This document shows positions 54,640-64,000 of a DNA stretch of 64,000 nucleotides, piece by piece. The number at the start of each line of letters is the position of its first letter. Positions within the stretch are counted from its first letter, which is position 1. The stretch spans positions 237,004,622 to 237,068,621 of the forward strand of contig NC_053039.3 in assembly GCF_002575655.3 (NCBI RefSeq). Reading direction: 5' to 3'. The position numbers and the translations under genes are program-made. The stretch is from Aegilops tauschii subsp. strangulata (taxonomy: Eukaryota > Streptophyta > Magnoliopsida > Poales > Poaceae). The notes below the pieces were generated by a model. That model saw only the letters and a list, made by a program, of their open reading frames with translations. It was not told the DNA's origin and ran no database searches.

Positions 54640-56726
54640 GCCCAAATTCAAACATTGCAAACATCGTCATTTTTGAAAAGGGATCAGCCGCTGACAAGTC
54701 ATGTATGGGTTTGACACAATGACTTCCAATTGCTTTGCCATATGCTCTTCCAATATGAAGTTTAGCTTTTTTGGAGCCTCTTCCATTCTGCAGTACCTGC
54801 CGGCTCTGATCAACATACCATTCACCTTTCCTAATTAAATGCGTGTTCAACCTCAGTACCCTCAGCACCTTTGCTCTGGCAAGAAAGAACCTAGCGAGTG
54901 TAATCTCCGGTAAGGTCCCTCAGTAGGAGTTCAAAGTAATATTTAAGAGATGCAGTTCCATTCATTCAATGTGATTGTTGTTATAAACATTATCCACCTC
55001 TGGGCCTATTATTATCTGCAAAAGAAGAGAACGTGTTAGTGCCTACATGCAGTTTTGAACACTACTACACGCCCATTTGGTTTGCATGATTTGTAAAATG
55101 CACCAACGTGCCATCTTCGATCTGACATGATTAACATGGGCATTTGATTACAATCTAGAAACATGTATCCTTCTTCACAAGAGGTTGGATTGGATGAAAA
55201 ATTCCCTAAGAAAACTTGTATAGATGAATCCAAAGGAGAAATGCTTACGGATTGTAACCATATGAATCAAGCAACCAATATAGGGTGGGGGGTGTATGTC
55301 CTGACATCCTCCAAAATTCCTTCAGAAATCGTAGTACATTGTCATTGTAAACTTGGGAAAAGGTGCAAAAAATTAACTCCCTTATGGTTAAAATTTAACA
55401 GGAAAGGAACATCACCTCGATATACAGCTTCTTCACGCACGGAAAGCGTCTTAGGCAACTGACAACTTGGTCCAGGTTGGGGCCCACAGATTCTAGTGCC
55501 AAGACCTTCATTGTGCCCAGAATCTGGGTGAAGCTTTGCTGGATGACAGACGAAAATACATCTTCAAAAGTAGAAATAATGTTGATATCAAGAAGGAGAG
55601 GTATAAGGCGACTGTTGTACCTAAAAGTAGTAGTATTTGGCAGACGAGTAGCCCACCAGTGTCAATTTCGGCGTAGAAATGACATTGATTCTTGTTGGAC
55701 CTTGTTGATCAACTACAAGTAATCTCTCAAGTGAAGGTGTGTCCTCAGTGACCATATTGTGGTCCACCTTTTGTGATCTCTCGTTGCAGCACCAGCAACA
55801 CACATAAATAATCCGGAGAGTCCTGGAGGTGATGTGCAAGGAACTTGACCAATTCTTCGCCTAAAGACAAAGGAACTCGAGTGCAGTACAGCCGTGGAGC
55901 AGGCGCTCCATTTCATCCTTTGGGATGCAGACGACGACGAGCTCGAGGTGCTTCAGTTGTGGTAGAAAAAGAGCGGGCGCGTCATTAAGGGGGGGAAATG
56001 GCAGTTCATGAACTTGGCGAGGCGCAGCATGGGCGCGAAGCGGAGCGTGGACGTTGGCAGCAAGCGCATATGCCCATCATTAAAACTGAGCTTGTCGAGT
56101 TGATCTATGGCGGGGGATCGGAACCACTCGTCAAGATTGGCTCGGTCCTTGCCATTGGAACGGAACTTGCCCGTGATAAGGCCTTTGATCGGCCCATGGT
56201 GACTGCCGAGGATCTGGGAGAACGCATCCAAGCTTTTGCGATAGCCATGGCAGAGCTCGTGGGCGTCGAGGAGGTTGACAGGGGTGAGGAGCCATAGGGG
56301 GCGCCACCGCCGGGAAAGGGCGGCTGTCCTCGCCCGATATTTGACTGGGAGGAGGGATATGATGACTCTCAACATATCATTGGAGAGGTTGTTGATGAAG
56401 TCTAGGCCTGCTGGAGTCGCTTGTGGTTCTTTCTTGACCCGCCTCTCCTTGTTGGCAGCCTCGTTCTCCACCTCGTCGGCAGCGACGGAAACCTCTGTCT
56501 CCATATTCACGCCGTGCTCCGGTGCTTTAGCAGCCTCCGCGTCGCCACTCCCTCCGATGGGGCGCTTCGGCGGAATCCTCATATACTGACGGTTTTGAGG
56601 ATTGAGAGCGACGTCGAGGATGCGGGCAGAGATAGAGGATTGTGTGTGTGGCGAGGATGGAGGGGTGCGGCTGCTCGGCTGTGCCATTAATACAGACCAG
56701 TGGGAGCAAGGCGGGCGGCGGTCCAA
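54640..56726 (-). pseudogene. F-box/LRR/FBD-type gene captured by CACTA-2, degenerate
   Basis: F-box proteins recruit substrates to SCF ubiquitin ligases. The 5' exon (56726 down) gives an acidic leader, then an F-box at residues 109-146: FINNLSNDMLRVIISLLPVK then TAALSRRWRPLW. LRR-like sequence follows (ELCHGYRKSLDAFSQILGSH, LDKLSFNDGHMRLLPTST). A shift at a G7 run on the plus strand (55989-55995) breaks the frame; the next frame continues QLKHLELVVVCIPKDEMERL, has a TAG after ALEFLCL, and goes on to ITSRTLRIIYVCCWCC, with a candidate donor after TATATCGAG near 55395. After TTTTGCAG (55018) the last exon encodes an FBD-like end with two TGA codons: FFLARAKVLRVLRL, then HDLSAADPF near 54670. 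So nearly a whole gene is present, spanning intron and exons, but dead. Confidence 0.8.
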
Positions 56727-56739
56727 GGCTGTCTCACTT

Positions 56740-57170
56740 CCCGGTGAGAACGACTGCTTAATCTATGAATGAAATCTATGCTTAATTACTGAATTTTAGT
56801 TGCAAAAATTAGATAGTGCTAGTGATTTTTAGCTGCATATTTTGACAAATCGCAGTGTCTCTTGGCTTAGCGCCAAAGTCTGGCTTTAATTTGCATACCG
56901 TAATCTGAACCGTTTGCGTTGAAGAGATGCAAAGATCCTGCGTTGAACAGCTTGCACGCTTCCCGGTGAGCCTGCGTTCGCACGCCTCCCGTTCAGTCAA
57001 GCAGTTGTCCGCATGGCACCTCCTATAGCCATTAAAACCAAGACATGTGGCGTCACGTGAATGGTCAACAGAACGCACACAGTTTGAATTATACAATGTT
57101 TGAGATATTAAAGTGGCAGCTCTTTTTTCAAAATGCCTTTGTTGGTTGTTATTCGAGTTCGCCTTCTCTC
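56740..57170. other. No feature recognised
   Basis: Sequence between the F-box copy and the tandem array; about 56850-57010 may be F-box gene upstream sequence, but nothing specific is visible. Confidence 0.4.
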
Positions 57171-57171
57171 A

Positions 57172-59520
57172 AAATGGACACGAAAAATACCACAGCATGT
57201 CGGGTGCCATTCCATGATAGCATGCCAAGTTTCATGAATTTCAGAAGAGTTTTGGATTTACTAGAATTTAAAAACAAAGTATCTCAACGTTTGCCGGCAA
57301 TCAACGGTGCCATGGTGTTCGAAATTCATTCCCATTTCTTGCATGGGACCTAAGAATGCACCCAAGGACACAAATTTGATTTTCCAACCAATTTCTATGC
57401 ACTGGAGCATGTGCATGTAGTTCAAATTTGAATTATGCACATAAAATGCCTAGAAAACCAGTTAATGTATAAAAATGTCCAAACGAACCCTGAAAAATTC
57501 CATAATTTAACACAACACTCCTGTTGTTCTATGTTGACACTATTAAGTTTTTGAAAGCAATAAGAGGCAGCGGATATCGTTACGTCCCCAAAGGTGGGAC
57601 GTTCCCTACCGTCCCCAAAGCTCTAGTTTGTGAGAAAATTATACCCAAACCTGCCCCAAATGGGACAAAAATTTTACCACGGCATGTTGATGCCGCTCCA
57701 TGATAGCATACCAAGTTTCATGAATTTCAGACAAGTTTTGGTTTAACTAGAATTTAAAAACCAGGTATCTCAATGTTTGCGGCCGAGTGACGGTGGCAGG
57801 GTGTTTGCCATTCTTTCCCATTTCTTGCATGGGACCTAAGCATGCAACCAAGGACACAGATTTGAACTTTCAACCAATTTATATGCATTAGAGCATGTGC
57901 ATGTAGTTCAAATTTGAATTATGCACATAAATGCATTGAAAAATAAATTAATGCATAAAAATGTCCAAACCAACCCCAACAAATTCCATAATTTATCACA
58001 ACACTCCTGTTGTTCTATGTTGACACGAGAAATTTTTTGAAAGCAATAAGACACAATGGATATCGTTTCATCCCCAAAGGTGGGACGTTCCTTACCGAAA
58101 CCATCAGGCTTGTTGTGAGAAGCTCTGGTCTGTGAGAAGCATATCCCCAAACCTGCCCCAAATGGGACAAAAAAATTACCACGGCATGTTGATGCCGCTC
58201 CATGATAGCATGCCAAGTTTCATGAATTTCAGACGAGCTTTGGATTTACTAGAATTTAAAAACTAGGTATCTGAAAGTTTGCGGACGAGTGATGGTGGCA
58301 GGGTGTTTGACATTCATTCCCATTTCTTGCATGGGACCTAAGCATGCAACCAAGGACACATATTTGAATTTTCAACTAATTTATATGCATTAGAGCATGT
58401 GCCTATAGTTCAAATTTGAATTATCCACATTAATGCATAGAAAACTAAGTTAATGTATAAAAATGTCCAAGCGAACCCCGAAAAATCCCAAAAATTGACA
58501 CAACACTCGTGTTGTTCTATGTTGACATGAGAAACATTTTTAAAGTAAGAAGAGGCAACAAATATCGTTTCATCCCCCAAGGTGGCACGTACCCTACCGA
58601 AACCATCAGGCTTGTTGTGAGAGAAGCTCTGGTTTGCGAGAAGCTTATACCCACACCTGGCCCAAATGGGACAATATTTTTTCCATAGCATGTCGCTGCC
58701 GTTCCATGATATCATGTCAAGTTTCATGAATTTCAAACAAGTTTTCGATTTACTAGAATTTTAAAACCATGTATCTTAATGTTAGCGGCCGAGCGACCGT
58801 GTCAAGGTGTTTGACATTCGTTCTCATTTCTTGCATGTGACCTAATCTTGCAACCAAGGAAAAACATTTGATTTTGCAACCCGTTTTTATGAACTGGAGC
58901 ATGTGCATGTAGTTCAATTTTGAATTATGCACATAAATGCCTAGAAAACTCAATTAACATATAAAAATGTCCAAACGATCCTCGAAAAAATCCAAAATTT
59001 AACATGACACTCCTGTTGTTCTATGTTGACACCGAGAAAAAAATTGAAAGGAAGAAGAGGCGATGAATATCATTTTGTCCACAAAGGTGACACGTTTCCC
59101 TAACGAAACCATGATATTTTCTTGTGAGAAGCTCTGGTTTGTGAAAAGCTTACCACAACCTGCCCCAAATGGGACAATATTTTTTACCCCAGCATGTTGA
59201 TGCCATTCCATGATAGCATGCCAAGGTTCATGAATTTCAGACGAGTTTTGGATTTACTAGAATTACAAAAGCAAGTACCTCAACATTTGCCGGAGAGCCA
59301 CGGTGCCGTGGTGTTCGAAATTCATCCCCATTTCTTGCATGGGACATAAGCATAAACCCATGGACACATATATGATTTTACAACCCATGTTGGTGCACCA
59401 GAGCATGTGCATGTGCTTTAATTTTGAATTGTGCACCTAAAATGGCTAGAAAACCAATTTAATGTATAAAATTTCCAAACAAACCCTGAATAATTCCAAT
59501 TTTTTTTACGACACACATAT
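57172..59520. repeat. Tandem array of about 500-bp units in CACTA-2
   Basis: Nearly five copies in direct order. The marker CCATGATAGCATGCCAAG (or one-base variants) occurs at 57212, 57698, 58200, 58703 and 59208: spacings 486, 502, 503 and 505. Each unit also carries CATTTCTTGCATGGGAC, GAGCATGTGCATGTAGTTCA, CAAATTTGAATTATGCACAT and CACTCCTGTTGTTCTATGTT. AT-rich and non-coding; small frames within it are chance. I recall similar long-unit repeats in Triticeae CACTA elements. Confidence 0.9.
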
Positions 59521-60062
59521 AGTTGCATGTTCACTATAGATAAAAGGACTAGCAATTCAAACACCGTCCATTGCCGCTGTGACCCCATTATGTAATTCAA
59601 TTCAAGACGAAAAATCAAGTATATCCCACATAGTTTATTATAACCAACCATGTGAGATGCAGCACAAAATATCTTGGAGCACCGTCAGAGTATAGTACAC
59701 ATACGACTTACGCGAGAAGGTGCGACGGCTACAGTCCACAGCCTGCTCTGAATAAGGGACCGTGTCTGATGACACTTTGCGCGCCAGTTTTTTCTCTGAA
59801 GCGATTCCAAATTTTTGGCTTCCGCGGAAATATCTACCTCCTCGACCCTTCCCCCTTACCAAAAGCCACATTTCCCCTGTTTCCGCCTTCCTTTCCAAGT
59901 TGAAACCTTCTCTCCTTGCTTGCAGCGCCGCCTCCTCGCTGGCGACCCTCCTTCACACTGCTCGGCCTCGCCTATCCAGGCAGGTAATCCACACCCGACC
60001 CCCATCCTCCTCCTCCTTCCACATCCCACATGCCCCAACCGCCGGCATGACACCTTCCACCC

Positions 60063-60524
60063 AAATCACCGACCCCTCCACCAAATAAGCGTCGCCCTAA
60101 GGCATGGTGCACGCAGTATAGCCAGGATCTCAAGGAGCATTTGGCAGCGGAGAAGCAAATCACGGTCGCACACGCGGATGAGGTCGCGATGGCTGCCATT
60201 CGTGCCGACCCCCAGATCTTGGAGGAGCACCTCACCGTCGAGGCCACCGTCGCTGCCTCGTGCGCCGACGCCGGGACGCGCTTGGCTGCTTTAAACGATA
60301 GTTCATGGCATTTTCTCGAGGCGAACATCGGTGCCTTCGACAAAGACTACGATGTGTTTTCTCAGCGTGCATGTGCTTACCTCATCTCGAGAGCCAGCAG
60401 GTTGCTGCCCGGAGCGGCTCAGGCAACTCACCACTACGACGAGGGCACCCACGATGCGGAGGCCTCGCCCTCTTCCATGTCCAAGGAGCCAATCATCATC
60501 GATATCTCCGACAATGAGGAGTAG
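60063..60524 (+). CDS. Hypothetical acidic protein exon in CACTA-2
   Basis: An open frame from about 60063 with no ATG until GCGATGGCTG (60189) reads LAAEKQITVAHADEVAMAAI, LEEHLTVEATVAASCADAG and FLEANIGAFDKDYDVFSQRA, and ends KEPIIIDISDNEE and stop at 60524. The upstream part PTPPPNKRRPKAWCTQYSQD suggests that an exon begins here; a candidate donor lies at 59985 (GGCAG/GTAATCC). GC-rich, unlike the flanks, so probably derived from a gene. The C-terminal IIIDISDNEE resembles an acidic or SUMO-interacting tail, but that is speculative. No domain recognised. The frame at 59815-60294 is an overlapping shadow. Confidence 0.45.
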   Translation, partial: KSPTPPPNKRRPKAWCTQYSQDLKEHLAAEKQITVAHADEVAMAAIRADPQILEEHLTVEATVAASCADAGTRLAALNDSSWHFLEANIGAFDKDYDVFSQRACAYLISRASRLLPGAAQATHHYDEGTHDAEASPSSMSKEPIIIDISDNEE

Positions 60525-60699
60525 CTTGTCTTATTAGCTCACTATAAGGACCCATGTTCAGTTTGCTAGCTACTGCCTTTCCTTAATAAATTCTAGTGAA
60601 TTGTGCTATCTACTTTTACCATGCAATCTTCTGCTATAGTGTATATGTTCTATATGTTGTGCAATGTGGTGTTCAGTTAACTGTTTGGTTCAATTCTGC

Positions 60700-61500
60700 A
60701 AATATGATGTTCAATTCTTGAGGGTGCAATTTTCCAAGTTGTCAAGCATGCTTGGTTTGGTTAACTGTCTGATCTTCTATTAGGAGTATGTTATATTGTG
60801 CAATGTGGTGCTCAGTTAACGTTTGGTTCATTTGTTGTGGCGTTTAGTTATCTGTTTGGTTCAATTCTGCAATGCGATGTTCAATTGTTGTGGGTGCATT
60901 CTGTTATTGTATACCATGTGAGAAATTAATCGAATTTGCTTGTACTAAATACATGAGAAACAAATACAGTTGCTATATTTCCAAGTTGTTAAGCATGCTT
61001 GGTTTGTTTAACTCTCTGATCTTCTATTAGGAGTATGCTATATTGTGCAATGTGGTGCTCGGTTAATGTTTGGTTCATTTGTTGTGGTGTTTAGTTAACT
61101 GCTTGGTTCAATTCTGCAATGTGTTGTTCAATTGTTCTGGCTGCATTCTGTTATTGTATACCATGTGAGAAATAAATCGAATTTGGTTGTACTAAATACA
61201 TGAGAAACAAATACAATTGCTATATTTCCAAGTTGTTAAGCATGCTTGCTTTGGTTAACTGTCTGATCTTCTATTAGGAGTATGTTATATTGTGCAACGT
61301 GGTGCTCAGTTAACATTTGGTTCATTTGTTGTGGTGTTTAGTTAACTGCTTGGTTGAATTCTGCAATGCGATGTCCAATTGTCCTGGGTAGAATTTTGTA
61401 TTGTTGTGCATGTGAGGAATAAATCGAATTTGGCTGCACTTAATACATGAGAAACATATACAAGTGCTATAATTCCTAGTTCTTAATCGTGCTTAGTTTG
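60700..61500 (+). repeat. 247-bp tandem repeat, three to four copies
   Basis: AAGCATGCTTG-type markers at 60744, 60991, 61238 and (diverged) 61484: spacings 247, 247 and 246. Each unit has TCTTCTATTAGGAGTATG, CAATGTGGTGCTC and GAGAAACAAATACA. It lies between the two coding parts of the plus-strand gene region, so it is probably intronic or 3' untranslated. Confidence 0.88.
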
Positions 61501-61634
61501 GATAAATGGGTTTTCCATGTGGCTTGAATTAATCTGATGAATCTGCAATGTGCTTATTTTTCATCAACATATTTTACTGATCGCATGTGAACCCTTACTT
61601 AACCTCATGACTAACTACCTTATATGTGTTGCAG

Positions 61635-61669
61635 GGAAACAATGGGAAGCACTAAGGTTTACAATCGAG
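61635..61669 (+). other. Candidate small exon upstream of the B3-like exon
   Basis: GGAAACAATGGGAAGCACTA follows TGTGTTGCAG and the block ends ATCGAG/GTTAGC, both canonical borders. Confidence 0.4.
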
Positions 61670-62006
61670 GTTAGCACGTGCATGGTCCGTTGTCTAATAG
61701 CACATTATTGTTCAATTACAGGAACCATTCTAATATTTAGGTTTTTAACAATTTGGTCTTGCACATGTAGGTCCTGCTGCCACAGGTTTTGACCCACTGT
61801 TCGACCCTTTTTAAATATGGGGAAATGAGTTGTCCATGAATATCAATCAAGTCAAGAAACTCAGAAAGATTGTTAGGATAAAGAAATTAGTGGCAAAAAA
61901 AACAAAATCTTTGTCTGCACAATGAAGAAGACATCAGTTCACTACAAGATGGTACTAACTATTATACCTTGCCTTTTTTTATTCCTTTGCCCCATTTCCA
62001 ATATAG

Positions 62007-62262
62007 AGAAGATATTTATGCACACCCTTGTTTTCAGGCCTTTCAAAGGCAGTTCACTGATGATTACCTCTCAAACCACCTCTATGGTCAGGAGGCGAGG
62101 AAAGTTTTCATACAACACCCACGGTTCAATATTGAAGTGTTCCTTAAGAGGACGAAGGATGGACGGTCAATCATACGCAGGCACTGGCCTAAAGTTGCAA
62201 AGACCTTCAACATGAATGAAGGCTCAATATTCGCCTTCCGCTTCAACAATTTTTCCAGATGA
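62007..62262 (+). CDS. Terminal exon with B3-like domain, captured in CACTA-2
   Basis: After an acceptor (CCAATATAG, 62006) the exon reads DIYAHPCFQAFQRQFTDDYL, then HPRFNIEVFLKRTKDGRSII and NEGSIFAFRFNNFSR, and ends with a stop at 62262. The pattern (FxxxLxxxYLS..., a basic strand pair with KDGRS..., W then ...N.GSIFAFRF) fits the B3 DNA-binding fold of plant transcription factors: RRHWPKVAKTF would be the W-containing helix and GSIFAFRF the closing strand. No ATG-started full gene can be traced; the upstream exons are uncertain. The 97-codon overlapping frame from 61922 is a shadow. A DNA-binding accessory protein of the transposon is an alternative. Confidence 0.5.
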
Positions 62263-62519
62263 AATGCATCTGTCTATGTACCGTCTGTGATACTAATTTT
62301 CAAAAGGTTCTAGATGTTGCATGTGAAACTTGGTGCTGGTGTAGTTGTGTAATAGGGTAGCTAAGTGCTGAAGCTATATCATGTTGTACTCTGATGTATT
62401 TTAATAATGAAATCCTGCTTCCTTAATATGGAAATGAAATATATTATGTGCTTAATATGAATGTCAATTAGATTAATAAATGGATTACTAATAATAGGGC
62501 AATTAGCCTACTAATTGGG

Positions 62520-63003
62520 ATTTCCTATTGCAAACGGTTATTGATAAAACACCGTGGGCGATGACCTCAGGCAAAGCACACAGTTTCTAGGAATAAACCG
62601 TGTTGCATCAATGAATAATCACACACGACATTCTCTTGAAAACTGTTTGCGTTAGGCCACCTTGCGCAAACGTTTTCCTTGGAGCGACTGTGTGGGATGT
62701 ATATACGAACGGAAACGTTTAGCGGGGACTGACTATGTGGGATGTACTTACGACCGGAAATGATTTCGCTTGTATAATTATATTTTTAGCACTACTATAC
62801 GTATAACCGTATTTGGTCGCTCGCCGGTCGCACACGACCTCATTTTGCCGAGCGTGTGTGCCAGGAGGGCATATCCCCGATGGTTTCTGGGTCGTGTGGG
62901 AAGGACCCCCTATTGCAGTCACTCACTAGGTGACGGTTCCAAACGCCGTCGTGAAAAGGGGTTTAAAACCATTTGTATAGCACCTCGATGTATCAGTGTA
63001 GTG
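62520..63003. repeat. CACTA-2 right subterminal region
   Basis: Contains CAAACGGT/ACCGTTTG-like and ACTGTGTGGGATGTA repeated words (near 62690 and 62730) and an internal CACTACTATACG (62790). The final bases are GTATCAGTGTAGTG-type. Confidence 0.55.
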
Positions 63004-63265
63004 TAGCTCCATGCAGAGCATTGTGAACATAGAGATTTGCGAAATACATACGGATCTGAATGTGGCAGACCCGTTGACTAAACTACTCTCACAAGCAAAA
63101 CATGATCACACCTTAGTACTCTTTAGGTGTTAATCACATGGCGATGTGAACTAGATTATTGACTCTAGTAAACCTTTGGGTGTTGGTCACATGGCGATGT
63201 GAACTATGGGTGTTAATCACATGACGATGTGAACTAGATTATTGACTCTAGTGCAAGTGGGAGAC
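63004..63265 (+). pseudogene. Angela-type pol end and polypurine tract
   Basis: Resumes after CACTA-2 with CATGCAGAGCATTGTGAACA; the frame reads TDLNVADPLTKLLSQAKHDH, the usual end of Copia RNase H. About 250 bp of RNase H expected between 54029 and here are missing, so a deletion preceded the CACTA insertion. Short direct repeats (GGTGTTAATCACATG) follow, and GCAAGTGGGAGAC (63253-63265) is the polypurine tract. Confidence 0.88.
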
Positions 63266-64000
63266 TAAAGGAAATATGCCCTAGAGGCAATAATAAAGTT
63301 TTTATTTTATATTTCCTTATTCATGATAAATTTTTATCATTCATGCCAGAATTGTATTGATCGGAAACCTAAATACATGTGTGAATACATAGACAAACAT
63401 TGTGTCCCTAGTGAGCCTCTACTTGACTAGCTCGTTGATCAAACAAGGTTAAGGTTTACTAACCATGGACATGAGTTGTCATTTGATAACGGGATCACAT
63501 CATTAGGAGAATGATGTGATGGACAAGACCCATCCGTCAGCTTAGCATAATGATCGTTCAGTTTTATTGCTATTGCTTTCTTCATGTCAAATACATATTC
63601 CTTCGACTATGAGATTATGCAACTCCCGGATACCGGAGGAATGCCTTGTGTGCTACCAAACTTCACAACGTAACTGGGTGATTATAATGATGCTCTACAG
63701 GTATCTCCGAAGGTGTCTATTGAGTTGGCATAGATAGAGATTAGGATTTGTCACTCCGAGTTTCGGAGAGGTATCTCTAGGCCCTCTCGGTAATACACAT
63801 CATAAGCTTGCAAGCAAAAGACTAAGGAATTGGTGATGAGGTCATGTATTACGAAACGAGTAAAGAGACTTGCCGGTAATGAGATTGAACTAGGTATGTG
63901 AATACCGACGATCAAATCTCGGGCAAGTAACATATCGATGGACAAAGGGAATAACATATGTCGTCATAACGGTTCAACCAATAAAGATCTTCGTAGAATA
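63266..64000 (+). mobile_element. 3' LTR of the Angela-type element, first 735 bp
   Basis: Begins TAAAGGAAATATGCCCTAGA (the canonical TG start has become TA) and matches the solo LTR at 34587 and, from about 63690, the left LTR at 12298. The right end lies outside the window. Confidence 0.93.

Larger units (their letters stand above)
54030..63003. mobile_element. CACTA-2: 8,974-bp CACTA transposon with captured genes
   Basis: Ends CACTACTGCAGGATGC and, inverted, CACTACACTGATACATC share little beyond CACTAC, but the TAG/TAG duplication and the Angela sequence on both sides make the limits clear. Inside, in order: left subterminal repeats, a minus-strand F-box/FBD gene copy, a tandem array of about 500-bp units, a plus-strand gene region with 247-bp repeats and a B3-like exon, and a right end with hairpin-rich sequence. 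No transposase domain is seen, so it is non-autonomous. Family not determined. Confidence 0.85.
12298..64000 (+). mobile_element. Angela/WIS-type Copia retrotransposon, split by two CACTA insertions
   Basis: One plus-strand Copia element accounts for both flanks of each CACTA insertion: 5' LTR (12298-13612, truncated at its 5' end), leader, gag (to 15573), gag end plus pol (50927-54029), pol end and polypurine tract (63004-63265), and 3' LTR (from 63266, running off the window). Both insertion points close exactly at the codon level. Domain order GAG-INT-RT-RH is Copia. Coding parts are full of stops, frameshifts and small deletions, so this copy was already inactive or has decayed since. Family assignment is from recognition of the LTR start (GAAATATGCCCTAGAGG) and end (CCCAACA). 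Confidence 0.9.

Noticed and set aside
57172..59520. Regularly spaced repeats considered as a CRISPR-like array
   Set aside because: Units of about 500 bp similar over their whole length, with no spacer/repeat distinction, in plant DNA.
59815..60294. 159-codon frame rich in Pro, His, Ser and Arg
   Set aside because: Overlaps the acidic-tailed frame ending at 60524, which has better composition and a plausible terminus.

Overview
The window is transposon-dense grass DNA, most likely from a Triticeae genome (wheat/Aegilops/barley group). I base this on element types recognised from memory and not searched: an Angela/WIS-type Copia element, a Fatima/Athila-type Gypsy element, a Karin-type LINE, CACTA elements that begin CACTAC, and Stowaway and Tourist MITEs. 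I see no rRNA, tRNA, CRISPR array or intact ordinary single-copy host gene.

Layout from left to right. 1-8913: a minus-strand LINE whose 3' end lies outside the window. Its reverse transcriptase is split at 1082-4034 by a TG...CA element with a 5-bp target duplication, probably a large solo LTR. 8914-12297: a minus-strand Athila-clade Gypsy fragment (3' LTR, an extra 3' ORF, integrase, RNase H and the end of RT). 12298-64000: one plus-strand Angela/WIS-type Copia element with a 5'-truncated left LTR and a right LTR running off the window. It is broken by two CACTA transposons. CACTA-1 (15574-50926, 35,353 bp, duplication GAT) sits in gag. CACTA-2 (54030-63003, 8,974 bp, duplication TAG) sits at the start of RNase H. 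Both break points close exactly when the inserts and one target copy are removed.

CACTA-1 is the standout. Without the recognised later insertions it is still about 25 kb. It contains a left subterminal repeat field (carrying a complete gag-only Gypsy element, 16469-21427), a minus-strand multi-exon gene, a Helitron, a block of locally duplicated gene-like segments (about 28.9-40.0 kb) with several small ORFs, an Angela solo LTR, several MITEs, a plus-strand transcript-like region with repeated exon modules (about 40.6-46.7 kb) into which a second LINE jumped, and long right-end tandem arrays. I found no TNPD-type transposase, so it looks like a non-autonomous, cargo-carrying CACTA element.

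CACTA-2 carries an F-box/FBD gene copy on the minus strand (broken by a frameshift and stops), a tandem array of about 500 bp units, and a plus-strand gene region whose last exon resembles a B3 DNA-binding domain. It too shows no transposase.

The genes do not form a pathway. The story is nested insertion and gene capture. Paralogous duplicates inside CACTA-1 supply natural empty sites for the solo LTR, a Tourist-like MITE and two copies of a foldback MITE with 8-9 bp target duplications, so the order of events can be read from the sequence. Exon boundaries, family names and repeat limits are by-eye estimates.
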